The position numbers and the translations under genes are program-made. DNA of 64,000 nt from Symbiodinium natans. Its lineage: Eukaryota; Sar; Dinophyceae; Suessiales; Symbiodiniaceae. Under the pieces are notes generated by a model. It saw only the letters and a list, made by a program, of their open reading frames with translations. It searched no databases and was not told where the DNA came from. Location: assembly GCA_905221605.1 (NCBI GenBank), contig CAJNDS010000241.1, forward strand, positions 64,001 through 128,000, given 5' to 3'. Position 1 is the first letter of the stretch; every line of letters begins with the position of its first letter. Shown in pieces: positions 38,960 through 49,269 of the stretch.

Positions 38960-41900
38960 GTGAGTAGGAGCAACGTGACAAGTATACTCGCTGAGCACCA
39001 GGAAGCTTTGGCTGCTTTGACATACGTGCTTCAAGACAGCGACTATGACGTGCGGAAGAGCGCCTTCGCGGCGCTCAGCCACTGTTTGAAGAATGCAGCA
39101 TCGGATCTCTTGGATGCTAGGCAGCAGTATTCTTGTGGCCTCTCGGTGTAGAGAGCTCGTGGAGTTTCTGACGACTGACGTGTGCCTAGCGAGGCCTGCT
39201 TGATCTTGAGCTGCTGCTTACAAGATGAGCGGTCCTGCGTGAGGCAGAGTCCAGCGCATTGAGTCGCAATTGCTATAGCAGTTTGCTGCATTATTTCAGA
39301 AGCAGTCAAAATCATGAGCTCACATGATTCACTAATGGTGCACCAGGTTGGCTGCAGCGGAGGCCAAGCGAAAAGGATGTTGAGTGGCGTTGCCAAAACT
39401 TGTGCAAGAGACAGGTGCTTGTGCAACTCGGTACCACTGGAAATTCGATGGCACCCGTCTTCATCGCCAACACCTGGCTTGACGATCCCAGGCAGCACGT
39501 GAGGTCTCGGCCTCGGAGATGAGACGTCCGGACACGTCCAACATCAGCTGCCCGCTATAGGGTTCTGATCTTTCAGCGTAAGACAATTGTTTTGCCTCAG
39601 CACATGATGTACGAGGTGTTGGTGCAATTGGGTCCACAGCTCGCATTGATGCAGGTGCTTGGCAGTGCAGATTCTGGGGAGGTGTGTTGGGCACGGCGTT
39701 AACGAAGCATTGGATGCCGCGGTGGGACATTTGCAAGATCACCGGCTTCTCGGCACGACATGTCGATGTTGCGGTGCGCTGGAATGGAGGCTTTCGGCAA
39801 TGGAGCTCCTGTAGTGTACGCACTGAGTCACACTCCTTTCATTGGCCTGCTTGGGCGTCAACGCTGTTTTTCTGTTGGGTTGGGGTCGTGCCAACGCCTT
39901 GTAGGGTCCTGAGCTTACCTTCAGTGACACGCGTAATCAAGAGTGGCCCCATCAGTCAGAATATGTCAGAATCGGACGATATCGGACTCGTCGCATGAAC
40001 TGGTGTGTCCAAACTGTTGCCAATGCCACATGCCCGAACTGTTGTGGGGCATGCTCTTCCAGGCTCTGACACGTACGTTGAACACATCCAACTCAGTCTA
40101 TGTAAGGCGTGTGCATTGTGCTTTAGGTGTTTCATGGTGTTTCCATAATTGTCCATAGATGTTGCGACCAGCGCTCAAGGTTTTTTGTGCGCAAGGGAGC
40201 CGTCGAAGTTATGGGCAACGGCACCGTGGCACCGAATATTCTCTGTGGAGCTGGCACTTTTTTTGGCATCCAAGGTTTAGGATGTCGTTGCAGAATGGGG
40301 GCAGCTTTTGAGTGTTTCCAATCTTCAGAATCATGTGAGGCTTTCATAGGCTTTCATAGGCTTTCTATGTCTTGTCTTGTTTGACATCTGAACATCCAAG
40401 GGGCATTACAAGGCAACAGAAAGGCGGCAGAATTCCTGCATGCATGCTTACAAGACGAATCCGTAAGTGTTCGAGATGTGGCTCGGCGCTGGCATGTGCG
40501 AGTGGTGTGCAATGCAGCCTCCTGGCTGTGGGGAGAGGATGCGAGAAGAGAACTCGGTTTGGAGATTCTGTCTGCACTGGCTAAGCTGGGCAACCGGGAT
40601 GCAATTCTGGCAGCAGTTGACGGGTTGCAGAGTCCGTCATCTAAGTGCAGAGAGGCTGCTGTAGACATCCTGGGGGGCGGAGCATTGCAAGAACATCCGT
40701 TGGCAATGATCGCGCTGGAGATGTGTGTTCGAGACGAGGATCAGGATATGTCCACAGAGGAAAAGATCTTGAAAGCAAGGCATCTGCTGTCCACTGCATC
40801 CCGGAACATTCTGCATGCCCTCGACGCTCATCTCGAAGCGGATGAAGAGAAGAGCTTCGTTTCACAACGTGAAGCGGAAGACCAACGCGATGCTGCGCCA
40901 GAGTTTGTGCGGCAGGTGTGTCAACGAATGGCTACAGAAGGCGGGGCAGGTCTTTCAAGTTCTGCAGGGAAACCCACCACCCTTTCACGAGCAACGGCGA
41001 AACTGCACATCCACGCCCTCGCCACATTCGCCATCTCATGAGCTCAAGAATGCGGGAGAATCTTGATGGTTGGACCCAGAATTTTCAATCGTGGCTTGAA
41101 GCTGGGCTGATGCCTGCAGAACACAATATTAATGTCTGGCCCAAGATGAAAGGATCCATCCAAGAATCCGAAGCACAAACGCCGGACCTCCCCATTCCCA
41201 AACCGGACCTAGGCCGGAAACACAAACCGAATGTCCTGCTGGAGATGCAGCTGTCCACCGAAGTCGTAGACATCAGGACATGAGGACTTTCTGGTCACAA
41301 TCGTCCAGATACCAAGCCTGCAGTAAACGAATTAAAGCAAGTATCTGCACCGCAAGCAAACAAAGGAAATCCCCAACTGGACCAAGTGTGCACGGGAACG
41401 CGCTTCACCCACAAGGGTGCCGAGTATGTCTTTGCTGGACGATGCTGAACCTCAAGAGCCTACCCCAAAGATGGGCAGAAGATCCGAAGCGCCTTTTCAG
41501 TTCAGTTGCAGCCTCACCAGTCTTCTCATGACAGTGGGGTTCTCTGCAGGCCCGGCGTGTGCAGTGCAGTCCATCCTCGAGCTGACCATGGGTGCTCAAG
41601 AAGCTTGGACAGGCACGAGATTAGGCGTTAATTCGCCGTTATTTCTTGCTCCAGCACTTTCAGAAAGCGATGGACAAATGGACGGGACATAGAGCATAGA
41701 GGGACCACTGTTTGCTACGGTAGATGTGGAGCGGTATGGATGGTCGGATTGTCAGATGGTTGTGAGTCACATCTTGTAACAGTTGGGGTTCGTTTTAAAA
41801 TCAGAGCTATGGGACATGGCCCAGCCGACACATGACTCACATGACCAGGCACACAAGACAGCGGACACTAAGCGGCAACTCTAGCTACTCAATAAGCGAG

Positions 41901-43470
41901 CAGCAGAGGGCAGTGAGCAACTGCACTGCCTGAGCAAGCATTCAAGGGAGGTGTCAGGTATGCAACTGTACCGGCATATCCCTTCAAGATGCACCTCATG
42001 AACGAAAGACGGGGGAAGATGGGGGGAGCTGTCAGGTGGGCAAGTGTAGCAAGGCAGCTTCATCAAGCTGGAAGCCAAGGGAAGTGTCGGGCAGCTTCCC
42101 CGGAATGCGGGCTCAATGTACAGGATCCGTGGCCCAGGTAAAGCAGTGGTAGAGCAGGTTCTGGAGAATTTCAACATCTACCAATGCTGCCAGATTAGAT
42201 GCATGTGTTCTGGATGATGAAATTCTATCCCTGCTTTCCATGTGCAAACGGCATCACCCATGCATTGTCTGCATCCTGCTTCTGAGTCTGCATGACAAGA
42301 AACCCCAATCATGTGATGTCTGTCACTTCTCAGGCCACACAGGGCCACGTTGTACTGTAGCCCTTGGCATGCTCATGTTTGACTCACCACAAGACCATCT
42401 GCAGGAAAATGGGAATGTTGTACATTGTACGGCATGTTTAAGTGTACTCTGTTATATGGATACAAGCGCCCTTAAACGTGAAATCAAATCCAATATTCGT
42501 CCGGCACAGGTGACTGGACAGCGTCTACTACAAGAAAAGCCTGCGATACATCTGCGGCGCTGAATGTGCTTTCTCGACGCGAGTACGGTAGGACAGGGCA
42601 ATCACCAAATCGTTGCAAATGTAGATGCGTCGCTGGGGCACCGCAGGCAAAAGTGCCAAGATTCACAGTGCCTGAAGGATGCCTTGCCATCGGTTTCCTG
42701 TGCTGATGGATTCAGACTCCTATACGAGGGCATCGGCTATACAGGTTTTGCATGCTGCGGCCGAACAAGGCAGTCAACAAGCCCCGGCTGCTATCAGCAA
42801 CAGTTTGGAGGCCACCGGCAATCTACACTGAGCCTACTGTAGACATGTGAAGGTGCCCCACAGTGTCATGCCTTTGCCGCAAACAGACCGTTGGGTTTCT
42901 CTCTTTGTCTCCCTTCATGGCATTTCATGGCGGGTGGGTCTCATGGCGGGTGGGTCTGGCGGATTTTCAATGGCCGGCGTCTCCCTGGTATCCCTTTTTG
43001 GAAAATTCTGGTCTACTCTACACGCTACACTGTTTGGGGTTTTGCAGCCCGTTCAGACGTTTAAATGCTGCAGTGCTGCAGGACCAAAGTGCCGATGTGC
43101 GGGAGGAGGCGGCGGAGGTCCTAGGCAGCATCCCCACGCAGCCTTTGCTGATGGAAAGCATGGCCAAACACCTGGCAAGTGATCGGTCAGAGGTGAGACA
43201 GGTCGCGGTAGAGCTGCTCTGCAGAAACAGCGACGAAGATGGGGTTCGTGAGGTAGCCCTGCAGTCTCTCAAGAGCCTGCATGCTGAAACCAGACAGTCT
43301 GCGATCCGAGTATTGAGTTGTGTTGCTGCGGGCAACCAGGAGGCCATGCATGCTTTGCAGAGCAGTCTGTGCGATCAGCAGATGGAAGTTCGACAAGAGG
43401 CTCTTGCTGCACTTTGCACACTCGGCCGACGTGGCACTGAAAGCGCTCCGAGTGATTGGACGTCCTGAAT
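38960..43470 (+). CDS. HEAT-repeat (PBS-lyase-type) protein, split and possibly disrupted
   Basis: Helical HEAT units appear in several + strand exons. They are about 38994-39095 (LTYVLQDSDYDVRKSAFAAL); about 40160-40240 (FFVRKGAVEVMGNG); about 40405-40916 (FLHACLQDESVSVRDVA, RELGLEILSALAKLGNRDA, CREAAVDILG, then an acidic tail DAHLEADEEK); about 42738-42830 (VLHAAAEQGSQQAPAAI); and about 43046-43470 (DQSADVREEAAEVLG, DRSEVRQVAVELL, REVALQSLKSLHAETRQS, DQQMEVRQEALAAL). The xxVRxxAxxAL pattern is the hallmark. HEAT arrays are protein-interaction scaffolds, so no enzyme activity is implied. The patches may belong to one gene or to two. Near 43425 the repeat pattern switches frame. Confidence 0.6.
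41051..41445 (+). pseudogene. Coding-like frame interrupted by an in-frame TGA
   Basis: From ATG 41051 the frame reads convincingly (NLDGWTQNFQSWLEAGLM, KMKGSIQESEAQTPDLP, VLLEMQLSTEVVDIRT) to TGA 41281-41283. It then continues in the same frame with equally good composition (KPAVNELKQVSAPQAN, GTRFTHKGAEYVFAG) to TGA 41441-41443. One point change would account for the break. Family not recognised. It lies among exons of the HEAT gene, so it may be a decayed insert or a mis-called base. Confidence 0.4.
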
Positions 43471-44457
43471 TTTCAGGAGCCTCTGTGCCTTGGACCTGTC
43501 ACATGCGCATGTTCGTGAAGCCGGGTTTTGTGATGGTCCGATTTCAATTTCCTGGAAATTTTGTTTCCAGGTTGGGGCCTTAGGGCTCAAGAGTAGAGAA
43601 GCTCTTGTGGCATAGCACTCCACAACACCCCATGGACACCCCATAACACCCCGCATCCTGCAGTCTGAAGGTCGCAGTCGCCAGGCTGTTTCTTGTGTCT
43701 CCAAACCCCCACGCCCTGACCACCCCAAGTCCTGAACACCTGGCAGAATCTATCGGCACGAAGTGACCACCAGCTGAGGTGCAGTGATCCATCGTGGGCA
43801 CCAGCGCAAATTCCTATCTTTCGGATGCGAACAGCACACAGAGCCGCCCTTCAAAACGACTCGGTTGAGGCACTGCCCGTAGACATCCGTAGACACACAC
43901 CGAATGAACGAGGAATCTAGGTTGAGGACCTTCTCCTCTCATAGAAGTTACAAGGCACCCTACGGTGTGAATCTGACCCTGTGTTGTGAATGCTCGCTGA
44001 TGTAGAGCAGCTGACGCAGAAGATTCACAGACTTAACACTAACTTGCACTAACCCACACTCTGTTTTTGCATGGAATGTGGCAGGGAGCGGATGGCAGCT
44101 CCAACAGAGTGCCATGGAACGGGAGGTTCTACCTGAATCGTGTCACCCCGTGAAGGTTGTGCAGGGCCCACTTCAAACTTTTCGCGAAACCTCCGCCACG
44201 GGAGAAGACATTGTCAAGAGTGCAGTTGTTGGGCACGAAATCTGTTTTCTGCAATCTGTTTTCTGCTCTTCGCCGTGACATGGCTATGGGCAAAAAATCA
44301 AGACTTGACGCGTGTGAGTCTAAGTGTGTGAGGCCCTTGAGCCCTTTATTTGCAGGTCAGTGCCGGGACATGAGAGATCAAACCTTCGTGCGCTCCGCAG
44401 CTTAGGCTCTGTGTATTGAGACTCCTTTAGACTCTACACACAGCTCAGTGTGGAGAG
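43471..44457. other. Mostly non-coding; one exon-like patch
   Basis: The stretch 44085-44150 can be read as GADGSSNRVPWNGRFYL after a CAG acceptor, or in a rival frame. No gene is called. Confidence 0.35.
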
Positions 44458-45135
44458 ATGCAGCGGCGCTCCAGAAGGGGCGTGCTTGTACTGTCAGCGC
44501 TGCTTTGTGGATGGAAGATTGCTCCAAGCTTCCTCGTCCCCAAGCCAAAGGCTGACCTGACTGACCTAGATCGGCAGGCTGATCTCATGTCAGGGCGACG
44601 CGATGTCATCACCGCAGTGACGCTGCTTGGAATTCCAGATGTCGCCTGGGCAAAGCGAGGAGGAGCCAGTTCTTCTGATGAAGGACTGCCAACACAGCAG
44701 TCCATGCCAGGTGAGATCGAGACTGAAGAGTCCATCAGTGAAGACTGGAAGCCTGTTGACATCGGAGAGTCGACCCTTGTAGATCCCAACGATCCCAAGT
44801 ACAAGCAAATGTCCATGCTTGCCAGAGATATCGAGAAGCAAAAGGCAAAGAATGAGGAGTTCGAGAAGATGACTCCGGAGGAGTGCTGACAGCTTTCAGG
44901 CGCTTCGCGCCGTGGGCCATGGCCACGCGTTTCGCTTCGCGCAAACCTTCACAAACAACGCGAGCCTTGAGACGGGCAATCGACAGCTTTAAGAGAGTAA
45001 CATGAATCAAGCTTTGTTGTTAAATCTGCCACGGCTCGCATTGCAGTTGTCTAAAGTTAGCTGCAATTCTTTTGCGCAGAGGAGAAGCAGCAGAAGATGT
45101 GTGAGCTGCTCGGCCGGGGATGTTCCAGCATTTGA
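44458..45135 (+). CDS. Predicted thylakoid-lumen protein with multi-part plastid presequence
   Basis: Exon 1 runs from ATG 44458 to 44880 and exon 2 from 45082 to TGA 45133-45135, about 158 residues. The N-terminus has a basic start and hydrophobic core (RRGVLVLSALLCGWKIAPS), then FLVP, like the Phe-containing motif after the signal peptide in dinoflagellate plastid proteins. A twin-arginine segment follows (SGRRDVITAVTLLG) with AWA|K, a typical lumen-peptidase site. The mature part is small and charged (DPNDPKYKQM, DIEKQKAKNEEF), and the splice restores MTPEEKQQKMCELLGRGC with two cysteines. The intron 44881-45081 would begin with GA and end with AG. I do not recognise a named photosystem subunit. 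The lumen location and a role near photosystem or electron-transport complexes are inference. Confidence 0.7.
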
Positions 45136-45605
45136 GACCTACTGGCAGATGAACACTACTGGCACGCCACAGCAGTTGCGTAGTTGACTGCAAGACATGC
45201 AGCGCCCTGTCCTGTGACATCCCTTATTCCCCAATGCAACGCATAGGACCTGGGAGTTGTTCCCTGTTGTTTCCATGTCGGGAACACGTAGCTGTGTGAT
45301 TCCTACGCCGTACGCCATGGTGACGTGCAAAGAGGCCAAATGATGTTTGCACAAGCGGGGTTTCCTCCCCTGGGTTTGTGGTGTGCTGTGCAAGATTCTC
45401 CCAGCAATGTTATTAACTGCTGCCGTCTTCCATGTCAGATCCATGACTGAGCGCCATCAGCACAGACAACTTGAGGTGCAGCAGTCACAGTTAGTCATAC
45501 ATTCAAAAGACTGCAGTGACTTTCCACAGATGTGGTCGCATCTTGGGTAAGCCAACAAGATTTCAAGCTGCTCGTGCCGTAGCGCCGAATTTCACTGGGG
45601 CCGCG

Positions 45606-46139
45606 ATGTCCGGGCGCGCAGCCGATTCTGATATCGAGTCGAGTACGTCAAGTGACTCTCCTCCGCATAAGCGAATAGTTGGCAAGGCAGTTCAGAATCT
45701 TTTTTGGGCCGATGTGAAGCACCGAGTTGTGAAGAAGAGTCGCCACCTGGCTCTAGCAACGCGAACGTTGCTTCAGGCCCACAACACCTCAAGCTCCGGA
45801 CGACTGACAAATAAGTTCGACAAACGAGTTGGAGGGCGTCTACAGTCATTTGAGAAGCACTTGGACAAACACACCAAAGAAACTTCGCTACTGCGGGAGC
45901 ATGCAAAACTCAAGCTGCTTGAAACATCGGCACCACTTCGAGCTGAGTTTATGGAGAAGTTGCGTGAGCTCATGAAGGAACGTGTCACTGCAGATCCCGA
46001 CATGTGGGAGTGCGTCAAGGGCTGCTACGAGTCTCTGATTGATATCATCTGGGAAGATGTTGAAAAGGAAATCGAGCTGAACGTGGAGCTGGCTTGGCTG
46101 AAATCAGCGGAGTGCCAGGAGAGAGCACATGCTTACTAG
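45606..46139 (+). CDS. Uncharacterised charged helical protein (178 residues)
   Basis: The ATG at 45606 is chosen because the sequence upstream, although open, has poor composition, and the new start gives an acidic Ser-rich N-terminus (RAADSDIESSTSSDSPP). The rest is highly charged and helical (LFWADVKHRVVKKSRHLAL, FEKHLDKHTKETSLLREH, FMEKLRELMKERVTADPD, IIWEDVEKEIELNVELAW) and ends at TAG 46137-46139. Composition is strongly coding. No domain recognised. The C-terminal boundary could be an intron instead of the stop. Confidence 0.65.
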   Translation: MSGRAADSDIESSTSSDSPPHKRIVGKAVQNLFWADVKHRVVKKSRHLALATRTLLQAHNTSSSGRLTNKFDKRVGGRLQSFEKHLDKHTKETSLLREHAKLKLLETSAPLRAEFMEKLRELMKERVTADPDMWECVKGCYESLIDIIWEDVEKEIELNVELAWLKSAECQERAHAY

Positions 46140-46192
46140 TCCACTTTTTTTTGGCTTCGGAGCTTTCAGAGGAAACCAAAGGGGCCCGAAGC

Positions 46193-46243
46193 AAGTTTAG
46201 GGTTTAGGGATTAGGGTTTAGGGTTTAGGGTTTAGGGTTTAGC
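46193..46243. repeat. Interstitial (TTTAGGG)6-7
   Basis: Near-perfect telomere-type units directly downstream of the preceding gene, with one ATTAGGG variant. Confidence 0.93.
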
Positions 46244-46787
46244 AACGCAAGACTCAAGACCCATGCAGCAGCGCAAGACGAGAAAAGATTTTCAGCGCCA
46301 AGCAGCACTACCGAACATCCCTCTTTCTGCCCTTCCCGCCAGCCCACCTTCGCCCCCTTAAATGGAATCGAATTGTTCGCTTGCGGGGTTATGAAGCGCA
46401 AATGTCAGGCGCTCCATGCGCTTACTTGGCGCCTCAAAGGCCCTTTGTAGGCCCTTTCAGGCTTCAATTTGGTTTTCGGGCGCAAGCTTACGCAATGAAT
46501 GTTTCCTGCGGAAGATTGCTTCTTCAACATAAATCAAGTCTGCAAGAACGGGAGACTGTGGGCCGGATTGACCCAGGAAGGCCGGAAGAACGAAAGCTCG
46601 TGCCTGTACTTCGTGCATGCCATTACTGGATCTTTCAGCCACCCTTAAACACACCTCAAATCTAAACCCCGATGGCGCAGTTCTTTTGCCTGACGCCTAA
46701 GGTGTGAAACGTGCGCTTCAACTGTAGACCCAAGGTCAGCGCTCTTACATCCCCCAAGCAGGTAGCCTCCCAACCCATGAACCCCGA

Positions 46788-47771
46788 ATGCATACAGCTT
46801 ATCCTGGCCACTGCCACAATCAAAACGAAAATTTCAGTACTGCAGGAGATCAGTCCCCACTCCGCCAGGAGCAGTCGGGTCCTGCATCAACCTGGTCGTG
46901 CTACTGCTGGCTGCGGCGAAAGGTGCTGAGACATTACTTGCCATACGATCGGTCACTTTTTGGCAAACTCAAAGACCCCCTGTACCTTGCACTGACACTG
47001 ATCATGCTCATCCCAAACGCTGGTTTTCGGGTCAGCGTCTTGTCCCTCATCCTGACACTTATTCTGTTCCCAGGACCGCCCGATGAGTTTCAGCTAATCA
47101 ATTTCATCATGTTGTCCAAAGGCACACAGTTCATCACCGGTGGCCTTCTCTCGATGTCACAAGGGGCCGTGATCTATTTCAAGTGTTTCACCTGGCACGA
47201 TGCTGACCTTGGACAATGCATCGCCGAACATGGCCCAGGCAGGGTTTCATCGCTGGCTGGGGCAATGGCCGACTACTTGGGCAGCATTGCTCTAGTTTGG
47301 ATTGCATTTCTGGCGCTTCCATATTCACGCGAGCACCGCGAGGAGAAGCGAGTGGCAGCTTTAGGAAGGAGTCGAGGCAGCAGTTCTGAACCCAGAGCGA
47401 GAGACACAGCGGAGGCGTCTTCAAAGGCTTCAAAGGATTCAAAGTCAAAAGACACCGGCAAGGGTGGTCGAGGTCCAGGCCGAGGTGGTCGATTGGCAAT
47501 GCTTCTGAGATATGACGTGACTTGCTTTGCTCTATCCTTGCTTGTGTTGCTTCTGCTGACGTTAAGTACATTTGAGCTAAAGGATCGAGAGGTTACGCTA
47601 TGGCGCCATCTCCAGGAGAACATCTTCTGGTGCAAAGTCTTCTATTCCTTGCTCTCGATGCCCTTCTTCCTTTTCACCATTCAGCCGCTCCAACAGGTCT
47701 TAACCCATGCTGCTCCAACTGGATTTAACGCTCTAGGGGCCTGCGTCCCGTTCCATTTGCCGGAGCCATGA
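46788..47771 (+). CDS. Multi-pass membrane protein, conserved-looking, function unknown
   Basis: Last exon of a membrane protein, ending at TGA 47769-47771. The first ~35 residues of the open frame look non-coding, so the real exon probably begins near 46895-46920 (LRRKVLRHYLPYDRSLFG). Hydrophobic segments: ALTLIMLIPNAGF, VSVLSLILTLILF, a weaker one around QFITGGLLSMSQGAVIY, GSIALVWIAFLALPY, then a basic/serine-rich loop (residues ~190-230), VTCFALSLLVLLLLTL, and VFYSLLSMPFFLFTI. That makes six or so membrane spans. The loop contains a Gly/Arg-rich stretch (GKGGRGPGRGGR). The start exons are upstream and unknown. I recall similar unnamed proteins from dinoflagellates but cannot name a family. 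Confidence 0.68.
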   Translation: MHTAYPGHCHNQNENFSTAGDQSPLRQEQSGPASTWSCYCWLRRKVLRHYLPYDRSLFGKLKDPLYLALTLIMLIPNAGFRVSVLSLILTLILFPGPPDEFQLINFIMLSKGTQFITGGLLSMSQGAVIYFKCFTWHDADLGQCIAEHGPGRVSSLAGAMADYLGSIALVWIAFLALPYSREHREEKRVAALGRSRGSSSEPRARDTAEASSKASKDSKSKDTGKGGRGPGRGGRLAMLLRYDVTCFALSLLVLLLLTLSTFELKDREVTLWRHLQENIFWCKVFYSLLSMPFFLFTIQPLQQVLTHAAPTGFNALGACVPFHLPEP

Positions 47772-49269
47772 TGACAGCTGTCTAGAAAAAGATGCGTGGA
47801 CCTCCGTTGTGCTCCATTGCTCCATTGCCCATATTTGCCCATCACATGACACAAGTCTGGCCGCAGCTTGTGTTTCGCGCTTACAAACTTGGATTGCCAC
47901 TGATTGACGGTCAGTTGTAGTCGCCTCCACACAACTCAGGGAGCCAGAACATGTGCTGACATCTGAGCACCATCTGACCCTGGCTGACACCCGTGTCGCA
48001 CTAAATGAAGCGTCGCCATGCAGAGACACCAAGTGGATCGAGAGGCGGCGAGCAGACATGAGCAGTGTGGGTCACAAAACTTTTATTCACATCAATTTTA
48101 CTAGTTCTCCATCCAAAGAGCCCAGAACAAGTGTCACAACGTGGTTGAGAGTGCGCTTCAGGCCGCAGCTCCAAGCGTTCTGGAGGACGAGGAGGAAGAG
48201 GCAGTAGGGCAGATGTCTAGGATTGTAACGACACTTGTTGTACCGTGGACAGGAATTTGCCAGCAAGTGCTTTAGTCCCCAGTACAAGCTGCAGCATGTG
48301 CACGTGTGACTTCAACCTGCTTTGACGTTCTTGAAGTGTCTCGGGACAGCTGCAGTCCTTTGATATGCCGGTTGCCTCAGGTGCCAAGCTTACCAAGCCG
48401 GCCCTTTCGCGGCGTGGCCGAGGCTGCGCATCATGGGAGCTGGTCAAGAGAGCAGATGCTTCAAGTTCCGTGTCATGCCTCAACCACTGCAAGTTGTCGC
48501 TTACGCACCTCCGCTGTTGTGTTTTTGTTGTGATTTGTTGGCTGTGTCGCTCCTCGATGTAGAAGGTGGTGACCCTCCTGCGGTTCCGAATCGCTTTGCA
48601 AGACAAATTGCCACACCAAATGCTAAAATTAGGTGATCGATGATCCTCTCACAACTGTCGGTACTTCGGTAGTGTATCTGTTTAAGGATGGTCCATTTTT
48701 TTCAGCTTTGCTACTGCCAGTAACCAGTAAGCAGGGGTACATCGTGTGCAACCTATTCTGAGGCTTCCGCATCGTGTTGGATGTTCTGTTGGGTTCTGTG
48801 TGCCCCAGGCGGCTCGCGACATGCAATGCAGCCATGGATCAGCCGCCTACCCCCACCCCCTGCTGCCGTCGACGTGTAATCATCCCATGGCCCATCACCC
48901 TGAGTTCATTGGTAGTGGTGTCTTACCAAGGTTTGACATTGACGATCCTTGAAGCAAAGTGAACTCTGGTTGGTTTTTAGGAGAAACCGCCTATGCGTTC
49001 CTGAAGTCAGGTTTTCATGTTTGTCTGGCGACAGTGATGGGGCGGAGCAGGGGCAGGGATGGAAGGAGTGGACGACAGCGGGGTTGCAAATGGGTTGGGA
49101 GCCATTGGCTCTTGAATGGAATGCTCTTGATCTAGATGCCCGTCGGCCTCGGCGCATGGTTGAACAGATGTGAACAGACGCTTCTTGTTGAGCAGGCCAG
49201 CCAGCGAAGCCTGCGAAGCCAGCGAAGCCAGCGAAGGAGCATGCACCGCGCCGGCCCTTAGCAGAACTG
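47772..49269. other. Intergenic; possible 5' exon of the next gene
   Basis: ATG 49037 opens a basic stretch (MGRSRGRDGRSGRQR) that would suit the N-terminus of a nucleolar protein such as the NOP9-like gene downstream. At 49190-49235 there is a short repeated GCGAAGCCA phrase. Nothing else is supported. Confidence 0.4.
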
